DNA of 28,963 nt from Brachionus plicatilis (GCA_010279815.1 QEOQ01000107.1:39927-68889); one strand, 5' to 3'. Positions 1-7,486 are shown, counted from the stretch's first letter. The notes: generated by a model not told the origin, from the sequence alone. Made by a program: numbers and translations.

Positions 1-3
1 CCC

Positions 4-36
4 CATCAGGCTATTTTTACCGAGATCACATTTTAA
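4..36 (+). pseudogene. EEP-A gene, last 10 codons (unit 1)
   Basis: The window opens with three C residues, then the final codons of the EEP-A gene (HQAIFTEITF and TAA), matching the end of the gene at 4860-5642. The match stops exactly after CCC, so this may be a 5' truncation joined to telomere-like repeat rather than simply the window edge. A poly(A) signal follows at 77-82. Confidence 0.75.
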
Positions 37-168
37 TTCAGTTATTCATTCTTTTTTAGTTCATACTTTTGTTGTCAATAAATATTTTTTATCACATTAT
101 TTTTTTTTTAAATAACATTTTTAATTTATTAAATGATCGATTTAAAGTTTAATTTTTAAAAAATTAGA

Positions 169-386
169 TTGCCTAGATTTTCCGCCCGTTACATTTAAAA
201 CTATTCAATGCCATGAATTAAAATATTTTTTGTCATTTTTAAAACTAGGGTTAACATCTAAAAACTAGGGTTAGATGTGTCCACAGACGGACGGACGGAC
301 GGACGGACGGACAGACGGACACGACAAACGTAATACCTAGATTTTTTTTTTCTTGATATTCATATATCAGCGAAAAATCTAGGCAA
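169..386 (+). mobile_element. Terminal module, family A (unit 1)
   Basis: The module opens TTGCCTAGATTTTCCGC and closes with GCGAAAAATCTAGGCAA. These form an imperfect terminal inverted repeat of about 17 bp. Inside are two AACTAGGGTTA motifs (near 245 and 266), a (GGAC)n microsatellite at about 284-319, a CACGACAAACGTAATA stretch, and a terminal hairpin at 336-383. In the hairpin, CCTAGATTTTT pairs with AAAAATCTAGG around an inner TGATAT/ATATCA helix. Similar copies lie at 3111-3320, 3630-3847 and 5775-6028. The architecture resembles non-autonomous Helentron derivatives (DINE-1/mini-me, pearl), which carry GTCY/ACKG microsatellites, subterminal inverted repeats and a 3' stem-loop. Assignment is by structure only. 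Confidence 0.7.
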
Positions 387-397
387 CCTAACCCTTA

Positions 398-1135
398 ATT
401 GAGACTAATAGAATTCATAAGCCAAGTCGACAAAGTGAAGACAAGTTCTTTTGCTTATTTCAAAATATACAGCATTTTAATCCCAAGAGAGATATTTTGA
501 GAAAAGATTTCTCATACTTGTCAATGGATGTGATTTTTTGGTTGAAGGACATAATATGATACAATACAAGTATCAAGCAGAACATCTGTTTGATCATTTT
601 GAACTGGTTCATTTTTCGGCGCCAATTTCGCGTCAAACATCAACTGGTCAGCTTTGTTTTGTAAACAAACGATTGAGAGACAATTTCAAATTTGTCGGAG
701 ATAATTGTGACATGCAAGCTAATCACACTTATATAGATGACAAAGAGTTGGTTGAGTTGTCACTATTTCAATTGAAAAGCAGCAGTCCTACTGGTGGAAG
801 ATCAATTTACATTTTATCATTATACAAGCATCCTAGCTTGGCTTTTGGAGATTTTTTAAAAAGATTCAAGGATTTTTTGAACAAATTTGCAAATGTCTTG
901 TCGGCAAGTACCCTTTTGATTGTGGGTGATTTTAATGTCGACTTTAACAAAGAAAAGGAAAAGTCAAAATTGGATAAATTGATTGATATGGGTCTAAAAC
1001 CATTGTTCAAGAATAGAGCAACATTTGAAAAGGGCTCTCAATTGGACTGGGCTTCAACAAGTTCAACTAAAAGCAAAAGTGCTTGATACATGGTTCAGTG
1101 ATCATTCTGCTATTGTTTCAACAATTGGCTTTTAA
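398..1135 (+). pseudogene. EEP-family endonuclease pseudogene, family B (unit 2)
   Basis: This is a 5'-truncated copy of an endonuclease/exonuclease/phosphatase domain gene, the Mg-dependent fold used as nicking endonuclease by several transposable elements. The reading frame is open from the junction and carries the first motif (FQNIQHFN). It then shows a one-base loss in a T-run near 533-539, compared with the intact family A copy, which reads IIFLSECHN here. Further motifs are LYKHP, VGDFNVDF and QLDW. A 32-nt deletion after QLDW, relative to the copy at 6035-6565, shifts frame again. The closing WFSDHSAI motif is therefore in another frame and ends at TAA 1133-1135. AATAAA lies at 1178-1183. 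There is about 20 codons of open frame before the first EEP motif and no start codon, so the domain is likely the C-terminal part of a larger protein. No reverse transcriptase follows. Confidence 0.75.
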
Positions 1136-1235
1136 TTTTAATTGACTCTTACAATTTTTATTATCTTTTTAGTTTCAAATAAAATTTTAACAAAAATTAA
1201 ATGTTTTTTCATTAAAAATTTCCTTCGAAATTAGG

Positions 1236-1739
1236 GCCTAGATTTTCTAGCAATTGAAAAAGATAGACATTTTTTAAATGTTTTTTAAGTAAGAGTAGGG
1301 TGCTTTTAAAAAATTCGAATAGCAGACTTTTAACCAATTTTTATGAAATCTACATGGTCAAAATAGTTTGTTTTTAAAGTTTCATTGGCCCATGAAAATT
1401 TTACAAACAAGGGCTCGACTCTAGGTCAATTTAAAAAAGTCGATCAACTGAATTTTTAACACTTTTTTTGAACTCGTCATGGTAAATTTAGTCATTATAT
1501 ATGGTTATTTTTGTCTAAAAAGAAAATTTCAAACTAGGGTTAGCAGCTAGGGTTATTTGGAAAAGTCGACCCAGAAACTTTTAATTGCTTTTTTTGAACT
1601 CTACGTGGTCTAATTAGTTAAACTACAAAGTTTCAGACGTTTACAAGGACTTTGAAAAATCTGGACAGACGACAGACAGACAGACACGACCATCGTAATA
1701 CCTAGATTTTGTTAGATAAATCTACGAAAATATAGGCAA
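1236..1739 (+). mobile_element. Terminal module, family B (unit 2)
   Basis: The module begins GCCTAGATTTTCTAGC about 50 bp after the poly(A) signal and ends with the hairpin 1701-1736 and GGCAA. It holds a pair of motifs, ACTAGGGTTA and GCTAGGGTTA, near 1535-1555, and a short (AGAC)n run near 1668-1685. The terminal hairpin has the same outer stem as family A (CCTAGATTTT with AAAATATAGG here) but a different inner helix, TAGAT/ATCTA. A second full copy is at 6665-7179 and a 5'-shortened one at 2166-2592. Confidence 0.7.
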
Positions 1740-1767
1740 CCCTAACCCCTAACCCTAACCCTAACCC
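1740..1767 (+). repeat. Interstitial telomere-like CCCTAA tract
   Basis: Four to five CCCTAA units, one with an extra C, directly follow the hairpin end of unit 2. In this orientation the C-rich strand reads left to right, as at a left chromosome end. It is the longest telomere-like tract in the window. Confidence 0.85.
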
Positions 1768-2165
1768 GGTGACTATTAAATTATTATTAAAATTTTAAGA
1801 TATTTTTAAAATTTCTTAAAATTTTGAAATTTTTTTAAATTTTAATTAAAAAATGGAGACAATTAAATTATTTTTGAAATTATTTAATTATTAAATTATT
1901 TATGAAATTTTTGAATTTTTAAATAATTTAATAATTTTTTAAATTTTAATTAAAAAACAATGATAATTAAATATTTTTTAAATTTTTAAATTTTTAATTT
2001 TTAGATATTTTAAATTTTAATTAAAAATTGGTGACTATTAAATTATTTTTGAGATTTTTTAATTTTTAAATTTCTTTAAATTTTGGAATTTTTAAAATTT
2101 CAGATTTTTTAAATTTTTTAATTTTTTAGAAATTTTTTTTGAAATTTTTTAATTTTTAATTTTTT
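1768..2165. repeat. AT-rich low-complexity filler
   Basis: About 400 bp of degenerate repeats built from ATTAAATTATTTTTGAAATTTTT-like words, with GGTGACTATTAAATTATT recurring near 1768 and 2030. I see no coding potential. It separates the unit 2 telomere-like tract from the truncated family B module. Confidence 0.6.
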
Positions 2166-2592
2166 TGAAATTTAAACATATCAATTTATTTCCCTTTTTG
2201 GACAACCATTATTTTGTAGGAATATTAGAAAGATTTGCAAAAAAATATTTTTTAGTCAAATAGATCAACTGACTTACAGACACTTTTTTCGAACTCGTCA
2301 TGGTCTAATTAATCGGTAAAATAGGCTATTTTTGTTTAAAAAAAAAATTTTTAACTAGGGTTAGCAGCTAGGGTTATTTGGAAAAGTCGACCTACAAACT
2401 TCTAATTGCTTTTTTTGAACTCTACGGGATCAAATTAGTTAGCCTACAAAATTTCAGACGTTTACAAGGACTTTGAAAAATCTGGACAGACAGACGACAG
2501 ACCGACAGACAGACAGACCGACAGACAGACAGACAGACACGACCATCGTAATACCTAGATTTTGTTAGATAAATCTACGAAAATCTAGGCAA
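2166..2592 (+). mobile_element. Terminal module, family B, 5'-shortened (unit 3)
   Basis: From about 2250 this matches the family B modules at 1236-1739 and 6665-7179 (GAACTCGTCATGGTCTAATTA, then the paired CTAGGGTTA motifs). It has a longer AGAC microsatellite at about 2484-2538 and the terminal hairpin at 2554-2589. The GCCTAGATTTT left end and the EEP segment are absent. The left boundary is approximate. Confidence 0.65.
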
Positions 2593-2614
2593 CCCTAACC
2601 CTAACCCTAAACCC
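2593..2614 (+). repeat. Interstitial telomere-like tract
   Basis: Three CCCTAA/CCCTAAA units plus CCC lie between the GGCAA end of unit 3 and the first EEP-A bases of unit 4. Both the 6-mer and 7-mer forms occur, as at 3848-3866. Confidence 0.85.
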
Positions 2615-3070
2615 GTTTATTACTCAAGTGGAACTAATTTAAATTGTTCAAATGGACAAATATGTTTAATACGCAAGAATAAATCACTTGTTGACAATTT
2701 TGAATTAATTGCACGCAATGCATCCACATTGTTTGAGTATTCGGGTATTAATCAATCGAAATGTGTTGAATTGAGTTTGTTCAAATTCAGAAAGGGTAAT
2801 TCAACAGTTGTTTATTTTTTAAATCTTTACAAACATCCAAAGATGGACAATGAAAAGTTTATTCAAGAATTGATTGCCTTTTTAAATTCAAATTTGAATA
2901 GTACCGACTCTTTGGTAATCTTTGGTGATTTCAACATTGACTTTAATAAAGAGAACAATTCAAAATATCTTGATACCCTTAGAGTCAATTTGAACATGAC
3001 ACCAGTGTTTAGCAAATGTTTGACTTTCAAGGATTTGTCTCAATTGGACTGGTGTCTAACGAACAAGTCA
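2615..3070 (+). pseudogene. EEP-family endonuclease fragment, family A (unit 4)
   Basis: This is an open frame nearly identical to the middle of the EEP-A gene at 4860-5642. It starts at the YYSSGTNLN region straight after the telomere-like tract. The N-terminal motif and catalytic Glu segment are missing. LYKHP, GDFNIDF and QLDW are present. The C-terminal SDH motif is lost, because the sequence breaks after TNKS and joins, through GGGTTAG at 3071-3077, to the distal 3' flank. The frame then reads seven extra codons to a TAA at 3094. It is truncated at both ends and cannot be a working nuclease. Confidence 0.8.
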
Positions 3071-3110
3071 GGGTTAGTAAAATTTAAAGTTTAATTTTTA
3101 AAAAATTAGA

Positions 3111-3320
3111 TTGCCTAGATTTTTCGCCCGTTACATTTTAAACTATTCAATGCCATGAATTGAAATATTTTTTGTCATTTTTAAAACTAGGGTTAACATC
3201 TAAAAACTAGGGTTAGATGTGTCCACAGACGGACGGACGGACGGACGGACGGACACGACAAACGTAATACCTAGATTTTTTTTTTCTTGATATTCATATA
3301 TCAGCGAAAAATCTAGGCAA
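3111..3320 (+). mobile_element. Terminal module, family A (unit 4)
   Basis: TTGCCTAGATTTTTCGC at the left end matches the right-end GCGAAAAATCTAGGCAA, giving a perfect 17-bp inverted repeat. Two CTAGGGTTA motifs, a short (GGAC)n run at about 3226-3254 and the terminal hairpin at 3270-3317 follow the family pattern. CCC and then unit 5 follow immediately. Confidence 0.7.
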
Positions 3321-3323
3321 CCC

Positions 3324-3495
3324 AGACAATTTGAACATGACACCAGTGTTTAGCAAATGTTTAACTTTCAAGGATTTGTCTCAATTGGATTGGTGTCTTA
3401 CAAGCAAGTCAAATACTTTCAGTCAATTTAAATCACAGCCATATTCAACTTGGTTCAGTGATCATCTAGCTATTTTCACGGAGATTACATTTTAA
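3324..3495 (+). pseudogene. EEP-family endonuclease C-terminal fragment, family A (unit 5)
   Basis: The last 56 codons of the EEP-A gene begin directly after CCC at 3321-3323, at DNLNMTPVF. They run without interruption through QLDW and WFSDHLAI to a TAA at 3493-3495. AATAAA is at 3539-3544. The truncation point differs from those of the other units. Confidence 0.8.
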
Positions 3496-3629
3496 TAGTT
3501 CAGTTATTCTTTCTTTTTTAGTTTATACTTTTGTTGTCAATAAATATTTTTTATCACATTATTTTTTTTTAAATAAAATTTTTAATTTATTAAATGATCG
3601 ATTTAAAGTTTAATTTTTAAAAAATTAGA

Positions 3630-3847
3630 TTGCCTAGATTTTCCGCCCGTTACTTTTGAAACAATACAATGCCATGGATCGACATATTTTTTGTCATTTT
3701 TAAAACTAGGGTTAACATCTAAAAACTAGGGTAAGATGTGTCCACAGACGGACGGACGGACGGACGGACGGACAGACGGACACGACAAACGTAATACCTA
3801 GATTTTTTTTTTCTTGATATTCATATATCAGCGAAAAATCTAGGCAA
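3630..3847 (+). mobile_element. Terminal module, family A (unit 5)
   Basis: Family A copy with TTGCCTAGATTTTCCGC at the left, one CTAGGGTTA and one variant CTAGGGTAA, a GGAC microsatellite at about 3745-3780, and the hairpin at 3797-3844. It ends GGCAA. Confidence 0.7.
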
Positions 3848-3866
3848 CCCCTAAACCCTAAACCCC
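3848..3866 (+). repeat. Telomere-like CCCTAAA tract
   Basis: Two CCCTAAA heptamers and flanking C runs follow the unit 5 hairpin. The tract can pair with GGTTTAGGG at 3888-3896 around the following GC-rich hairpin. Confidence 0.8.
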
Positions 3867-3897
3867 TGGGGTCTGGGGCAAAGCCCCGGTTTAGGGA
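3867..3897. repeat. GC-rich hairpin repeat, copy 1
   Basis: A 31-bp sequence, TGGGGTCTGGGGC then AAAGCCCCGGTTTAGGGA, recurs at 4785-4815 with a single difference in the loop. It contains a GGGGC/GCCCC stem with a three-base loop and ends in TTTAGGG. It stands out sharply from its AT-rich surroundings. I do not recognise it. Confidence 0.7.
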
Positions 3898-4684
3898 TTC
3901 GGGATAATTGAAGATGAGAGAGAGAGAGAAAAATCGGGACAAATAGCTTGTGTTTATTAGATACAAAAATTAATAGTTATATTTTGCAATATAATTATAG
4001 AGTAATTCCCTAACCGGAACCCTGTACCAATAAGTGGGTTTAAAAACAAAAACAAACAATTAATTATTAATTGCAATTTTTGCTTAAGATTTTTGAATTT
4101 AATTTTTTTTTAAATTGTAATTTTATTTTTGTCTTTGGGTTTAATAGGGTCCAAATAATCCATTAAATATGCTTGCATTCTTTCAAATATTTAGAATTTT
4201 TTTAAAAACTATGAACAACTTTACGGACATCGTCAAATGTTTAGAAATGATATTTTAGAGTATTTTATTATGTAATTAGCTTAAAAATTCGATTTTTGAC
4301 CAAAAATAAAGGTCCGAAAATTCAATTGATTGATAATATGAAGTTTTTATTTCATATTTAGAATTTTATTTATTTGAAATGTTTAGTGAGTATTTTGTAT
4401 TTAAAATACTTTCAAAATATCATTGATTTTAATAGAAAACAATTTTTTTTACTTTCAAAACCAAATATTTGTTGTTTGTGTATTTTTTAATTTAAATTTA
4501 TTTTTACGATCTTTTATTTCAGATACATTTACAACAAATCCAACCTAATCCGGGTTTGTTTTTTTTCATTTGGCACATGCATTAGGGGACAATATACCTT
4601 TAGGCTAACTTTATACAATAAAAGCAGCAATGGGCAATATTCGAATTAAAAGAATTTAAAAAAAACTTTTTCCAGTTTAATTAG
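3898..4684. other. Unassigned AT-rich stretch
   Basis: No convincing gene is seen. There is a short AG microsatellite at about 3915-3930. The stretch is bracketed by the two 31-bp GC-rich repeats, so it may be a separate insertion or the 5' part of unit 6. Confidence 0.4.
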
Positions 4685-4757
4685 ATCAAGCCTAAAATAA
4701 ACCATAGTTTGGCTAAGCGAGAGACGTCGCCAAACTATGGTTTATTTTAGGCTTGAT
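4685..4757. repeat. Perfect 29-bp inverted repeat (hairpin)
   Basis: Arms 4685-4713 and 4729-4757 are exact reverse complements (ATCAAGCCTAAAATAAACC on the outside), with a 15-nt spacer. Such perfection in an otherwise degenerate region implies recent origin or selection. It could be a small fold-back element or a structured transcript; nothing decides between them. Confidence 0.8.
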
Positions 4758-4784
4758 TTTATTTTAACAAAATTCAAGTCTTAA

Positions 4785-4815
4785 TGGGGTCTGGGGCGAA
4801 GCCCCGGTTTAGGGA
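4785..4815. repeat. GC-rich hairpin repeat, copy 2
   Basis: Second copy of the 31-bp repeat at 3867-3897, with the loop GAA in place of AAA. It lies about 45 bp before the open frame of the longest EEP-A gene. Confidence 0.7.
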
Positions 4816-4859
4816 ATTTGGCTCATTAGAAGCATTGGGTTAGCTTGAATAATTGATGA

Positions 4860-5642
4860 AATATCTATGATCTAAAGCAATTTGTTTTCAATTACTCTTT
4901 TTTGGACTTTGGTTTTGAGTTGAAGAGAACAAGTGATTTGACAATAATGTTTCAAAATATTCAATCATTTAATTCAAATAAAGAAAATGTCAAATATGAC
5001 TTTGGATATAAGCAAGCTGATATTATTTTTCTAAGTGAATGTCACAATAGAAAAAATTTTAGACAAAATGAAGCAAAATTATTATTTGACAATTATCATC
5101 TTGTTTATTATTCAAGTGGAACTAATTTAAATTGTTCAAATGGACAAATATGTTTGATACGCAAGGATAAATCACTTGTTGACAATTTTGAATTAATTGC
5201 ACACAATGCATCCACATTGTTTGAGTATTCGGGTATTAATCAATCGAAATGTGTTGAATTGAGTTTGTTCAAATTCAGAAAGGGAAATTCAACAGTTGTT
5301 TATTTTTTAAATCTTTACAAACATCCAAAGATGGACAATGAAAAGTTTATTCAAGAATTGATTGCCTTTTTAAATTCAAATTTGAATAGCACAGACTCTT
5401 TGGTAATCCTTGGTGATTTCAATATTCATTTCAATAAGGAGAACAATTCTAAATATCTTGATACGCTAAGAGACAATTTGAACATGACACCAGTGTTCAG
5501 CAAATGTTTAACTTTCAAGGATTTGTCTCAATTGGATTGGTGTCTTACAAGCAAGTCAAATGCTTTTGGTCAATTTAAATCACAGCCATATTCAACTTGG
5601 TTCAGTGATCATCAGGCTATTTTCACCGAGATCACATTTTAA
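4860..5642 (+). CDS. EEP-family endonuclease, family A, longest copy (unit 6)
   Basis: This is the best-preserved endonuclease/exonuclease/phosphatase domain in the window. The frame is open from 4860 (TGA just before) to TAA 5640-5642. The first in-frame ATG is the Met of the IMFQNIQSF segment, so translation probably enters from an upstream exon or the 5' part is lost. Counting from TTG 4902, motifs are N19 (FQNIQSF), E46 (LSECH), Y139 (LYKHP), D172/N174 (LGDFNI), D212 (QLDW) and S-D-H 235-237. All core EEP catalytic positions are thus present. The protein stops nine residues after SDH, unlike LINE ORF2 proteins, which continue into reverse transcriptase. This fits the C-terminal endonuclease of Helentron Rep-helicase polyproteins. 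AATAAA is at 5683-5688. Family membership is firm; the element class is inferred. Confidence 0.75.
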   Translation, partial: NIYDLKQFVFNYSFLDFGFELKRTSDLTIMFQNIQSFNSNKENVKYDFGYKQADIIFLSECHNRKNFRQNEAKLLFDNYHLVYYSSGTNLNCSNGQICLIRKDKSLVDNFELIAHNASTLFEYSGINQSKCVELSLFKFRKGNSTVVYFLNLYKHPKMDNEKFIQELIAFLNSNLNSTDSLVILGDFNIHFNKENNSKYLDTLRDNLNMTPVFSKCLTFKDLSQLDWCLTSKSNAFGQFKSQPYSTWFSDHQAIFTEITF

Positions 5643-5774
5643 TTCAGTTATACTTTCTTTTTTAGTTTATACTTTTTTTGTCAATAAATATTTTTTATCA
5701 CATTATTTTTTTTTAAAATAACATTTTTAATTTATTAAATGATCGATTTAAAGTTTAATTTTTAAAAAATTAGA

Positions 5775-6028
5775 TTGCCTAGATTTTTCGCGCGTTACAT
5801 TTGAAACTATTCAATGCCATGAATTAAAATATTTTTTGTCATTTTTAAAACTAGGGTTAACATCTAAAAACTAGGGTTAGATGTGTCCACAGACGGACGG
5901 ACGGACGGACGGACAGACGGACGGACGGACGGACGGACAGACGGACGGACGGACAGACGGACACGACAAACGTAATACCTAGATTTTTTTTTTCTGGATA
6001 TTCATATATCAGCGAAAAATCTAGGCAA
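5775..6028 (+). mobile_element. Terminal module, family A (unit 6)
   Basis: The longest family A copy. It has TTGCCTAGATTTTTCGC at the left, two CTAGGGTTA motifs, an expanded GGAC/AGAC microsatellite at about 5890-5962 and the hairpin at 5978-6025, ending GGCAA. It follows the intact EEP-A gene, so it shows the module in its native position, downstream of the poly(A) signal and therefore outside the predicted mRNA. Confidence 0.7.
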
Positions 6029-6034
6029 CCCTAA

Positions 6035-6565
6035 ACATCGACTTGTCAACTTTGTTTTGTAAACAAACGATTGAGAGACAATTTCAAATTTTTGGCAGAC
6101 AATTGTGACATGCAAGCAAATCATACTTATTTAGATGACAAAGACTTGGTTGAGTTGTCACTATTTCAATTGAAAAGCAGCAGTCCTACCAGTAGAAAAT
6201 CAGTTTACATTTTATCATTGTACAAGCATCCTAGTTTGGCTTTTGGTGACTTTTTGAAAAGACTCAAAGATTTTCTGAATAAGTATGCAAATGTTCTGTC
6301 GACAAGTACTCTTTTGATTATGGGTGATTTTAATGTCGACTTTAACAAAGAGAAAGAAAAGTCAAAATTGGACAAGTTAATTGATATGGATTTGCAACCG
6401 TTGTTCAAGAAAAGGGCAACTTTTGTAAAGGGTTCACAGTTGGACTGGGCTTTTGTGAGACTTTCGCCCATTAATAGTGATTATCAACAAGTTCAACTAA
6501 AAGCAAAGGTTCTGGATACATGGTTCAGCGATCATTCAGCTATTGTTTCTACAATTAGCTTTTAA
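6035..6565 (+). CDS. EEP-family endonuclease, family B, N-terminally truncated (unit 7)
   Basis: The frame is open from the CCCTAA junction to TAA 6563-6565, with no frameshift. It starts at the TSTCQLCFVNKR region, so the first two EEP motifs (Asn and Glu) are missing. It keeps LYKHP, MGDFNVDFNKE, QLDWAFVRLS and WFSDHSAI. It is the reference for the C-terminal half of family B and shows that the unit 2 copy carries a 32-nt deletion. No start codon lies near the junction. AATAAA is at 6608-6613. It lacks catalytic residues, so it is probably inactive even if transcribed. Confidence 0.75.
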   Translation, partial: TSTCQLCFVNKRLRDNFKFLADNCDMQANHTYLDDKDLVELSLFQLKSSSPTSRKSVYILSLYKHPSLAFGDFLKRLKDFLNKYANVLSTSTLLIMGDFNVDFNKEKEKSKLDKLIDMDLQPLFKKRATFVKGSQLDWAFVRLSPINSDYQQVQLKAKVLDTWFSDHSAIVSTISF

Positions 6566-6664
6566 TTTAAATTGAATCTTACTATTTTTATAATTTTTTT
6601 AATTTTCAATAAAGTTTTTACAAAAATAAATGTTTTTTCATTTAAAATTTCTTTCGAAATTAGA

Positions 6665-7179
6665 GCCTAGATTTTCTAGCCATTAAAAAAGATGAACATT
6701 TTTTGAAATGTTTTTTTTTAAGTTATTGAAGGGTGCTTTTAAAAATTCGAATAGCAGACTTTTAACCAATTTTTTTGAAATCTCCATTGTCAAAATAGTT
6801 TACTCTAAGAGTTTCCTTGGACCATGAAAAATTTTACAAACAAGGGCTAGCATCTAGATCAATTTAAAAAAGTCGATCCACTGAATTTTTAACACTTTTT
6901 TCGAACTCGTCATGGTCTAATTAATCGGTAAAATAGGTTATTTTTGTTTAAAAAAAAATTTCTAACTAGGGTTAGCAGCTAGGGTTATTTGGAAATGTCG
7001 ACCTACAAACTTCTAACGGCTTTTTTTGAACTCTACATGGTCTAATTAGTTAGTCTACAAAGTTTCAGACGAATAGACGGACTTTGAAAAATCTGGACAG
7101 ACAGACAGACAGACGACAGACAGACACGACTATCGTAATACCTAGATTTTGTTAGATAAATCTACGAAAATCTAGGCAA
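6665..7179 (+). mobile_element. Terminal module, family B (unit 7)
   Basis: Full family B module: GCCTAGATTTTCTAGCC at the left, CTAGGGTTAGCAGCTAGGGTTA near 6966, (AGAC)n at about 7097-7125, and the hairpin at 7141-7176. Here both outer arms are perfect (CCTAGATTTT / AAAATCTAGG). CCCTAACCCCC follows at 7180-7190 and the array ends. Confidence 0.7.
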
Positions 7180-7261
7180 CCCTAACCCCCGTGATTAAAA
7201 TGGAAAAATTACCAGACCAAATAAAAATTAACATTTCTTTTTTTATTATTCATTTAACTAC

Positions 7262-7486
7262 AGTAAACTCGTGTTCACGACTTTAAGTGTAAAAGCAAAA
7301 AACCCCGCTTTTACTCTATTTGAAATTGTCTTTTACTCTATATGGCAAAGGATGGGATATTTTATTTTTTTTTAATTTTTTTCCAAAAACTCAATCTTTG
7401 GCCATATAGAGTAAAAGACAATTTCAATTAGATTAAAAGTGGAGTTTTTGGCTTTAACTTTTATAGTCGTGAACACGAGTTTACGG
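7262..7486. repeat. Long inverted repeat (fold-back element)
   Basis: Arms 7262-7350 and 7396-7486 are imperfect reverse complements about 90 bp long, with AGTAAACTCGTGTTCACGAC at the outer left end and a 45-bp spacer. A third related piece (ACGCGATTTTACGGTA) lies at about 7785-7801, so the full element may extend to 7801. No protein is encoded. It is likely a MITE-type fold-back; target duplications were not clear. Confidence 0.65.

Larger units (their letters stand above)
1..7190 (+). repeat. Head-to-tail array of truncated EEP-element units with telomere-like junctions
   Basis: Seven units lie in the same orientation, ending near 386, 1739, 2592, 3320, 3847, 6028 and 7179. A complete unit has EEP coding sequence, stop, AATAAA, a terminal module opening with GCCTAGATTTT, a GGAC or AGAC microsatellite, and a terminal hairpin ending CTAGGCAA. 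The next unit begins at a different internal position of the EEP gene each time (4, about 398, 2615, 3324, 4860 or upstream, 6035). The junctions are CCCTAA-like: 28 nt at 1740-1767, 22 nt at 2593-2614, 19 nt at 3848-3866, and 3-11 nt elsewhere. Families A (units 1, 4, 5, 6) and B (units 2, 3, 7) are interspersed. I read this as a subtelomeric accumulation of 3' ends of one element type. The layout is seen directly; the mechanism is inferred. Confidence 0.8.

Noticed and set aside
336..386. Possible hammerhead ribozyme in the terminal hairpins (GAAA next to a helix)
   Set aside because: The required CUGANGA core and cleavage triplet arrangement are not present in either family; GAAA arises from the outer stem sequence.
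807..1010. Minus-strand open frame inside the EEP-B gene (also at 6205-6471)
   Set aside because: It is the antisense shadow of the EEP coding sequence; the plus frame carries the conserved motifs.
3712..3966. Minus-strand 84-residue open frame
   Set aside because: It translates the GGAC microsatellite and telomere-like repeats, so it is non-coding repeat.
1..7190. Reading the EEP units as LINE ORF2 fragments
   Set aside because: No reverse transcriptase follows in any unit, the gene stops right after the EEP domain, and the ends carry hairpins rather than poly(A) or simple tails. Not excluded absolutely.
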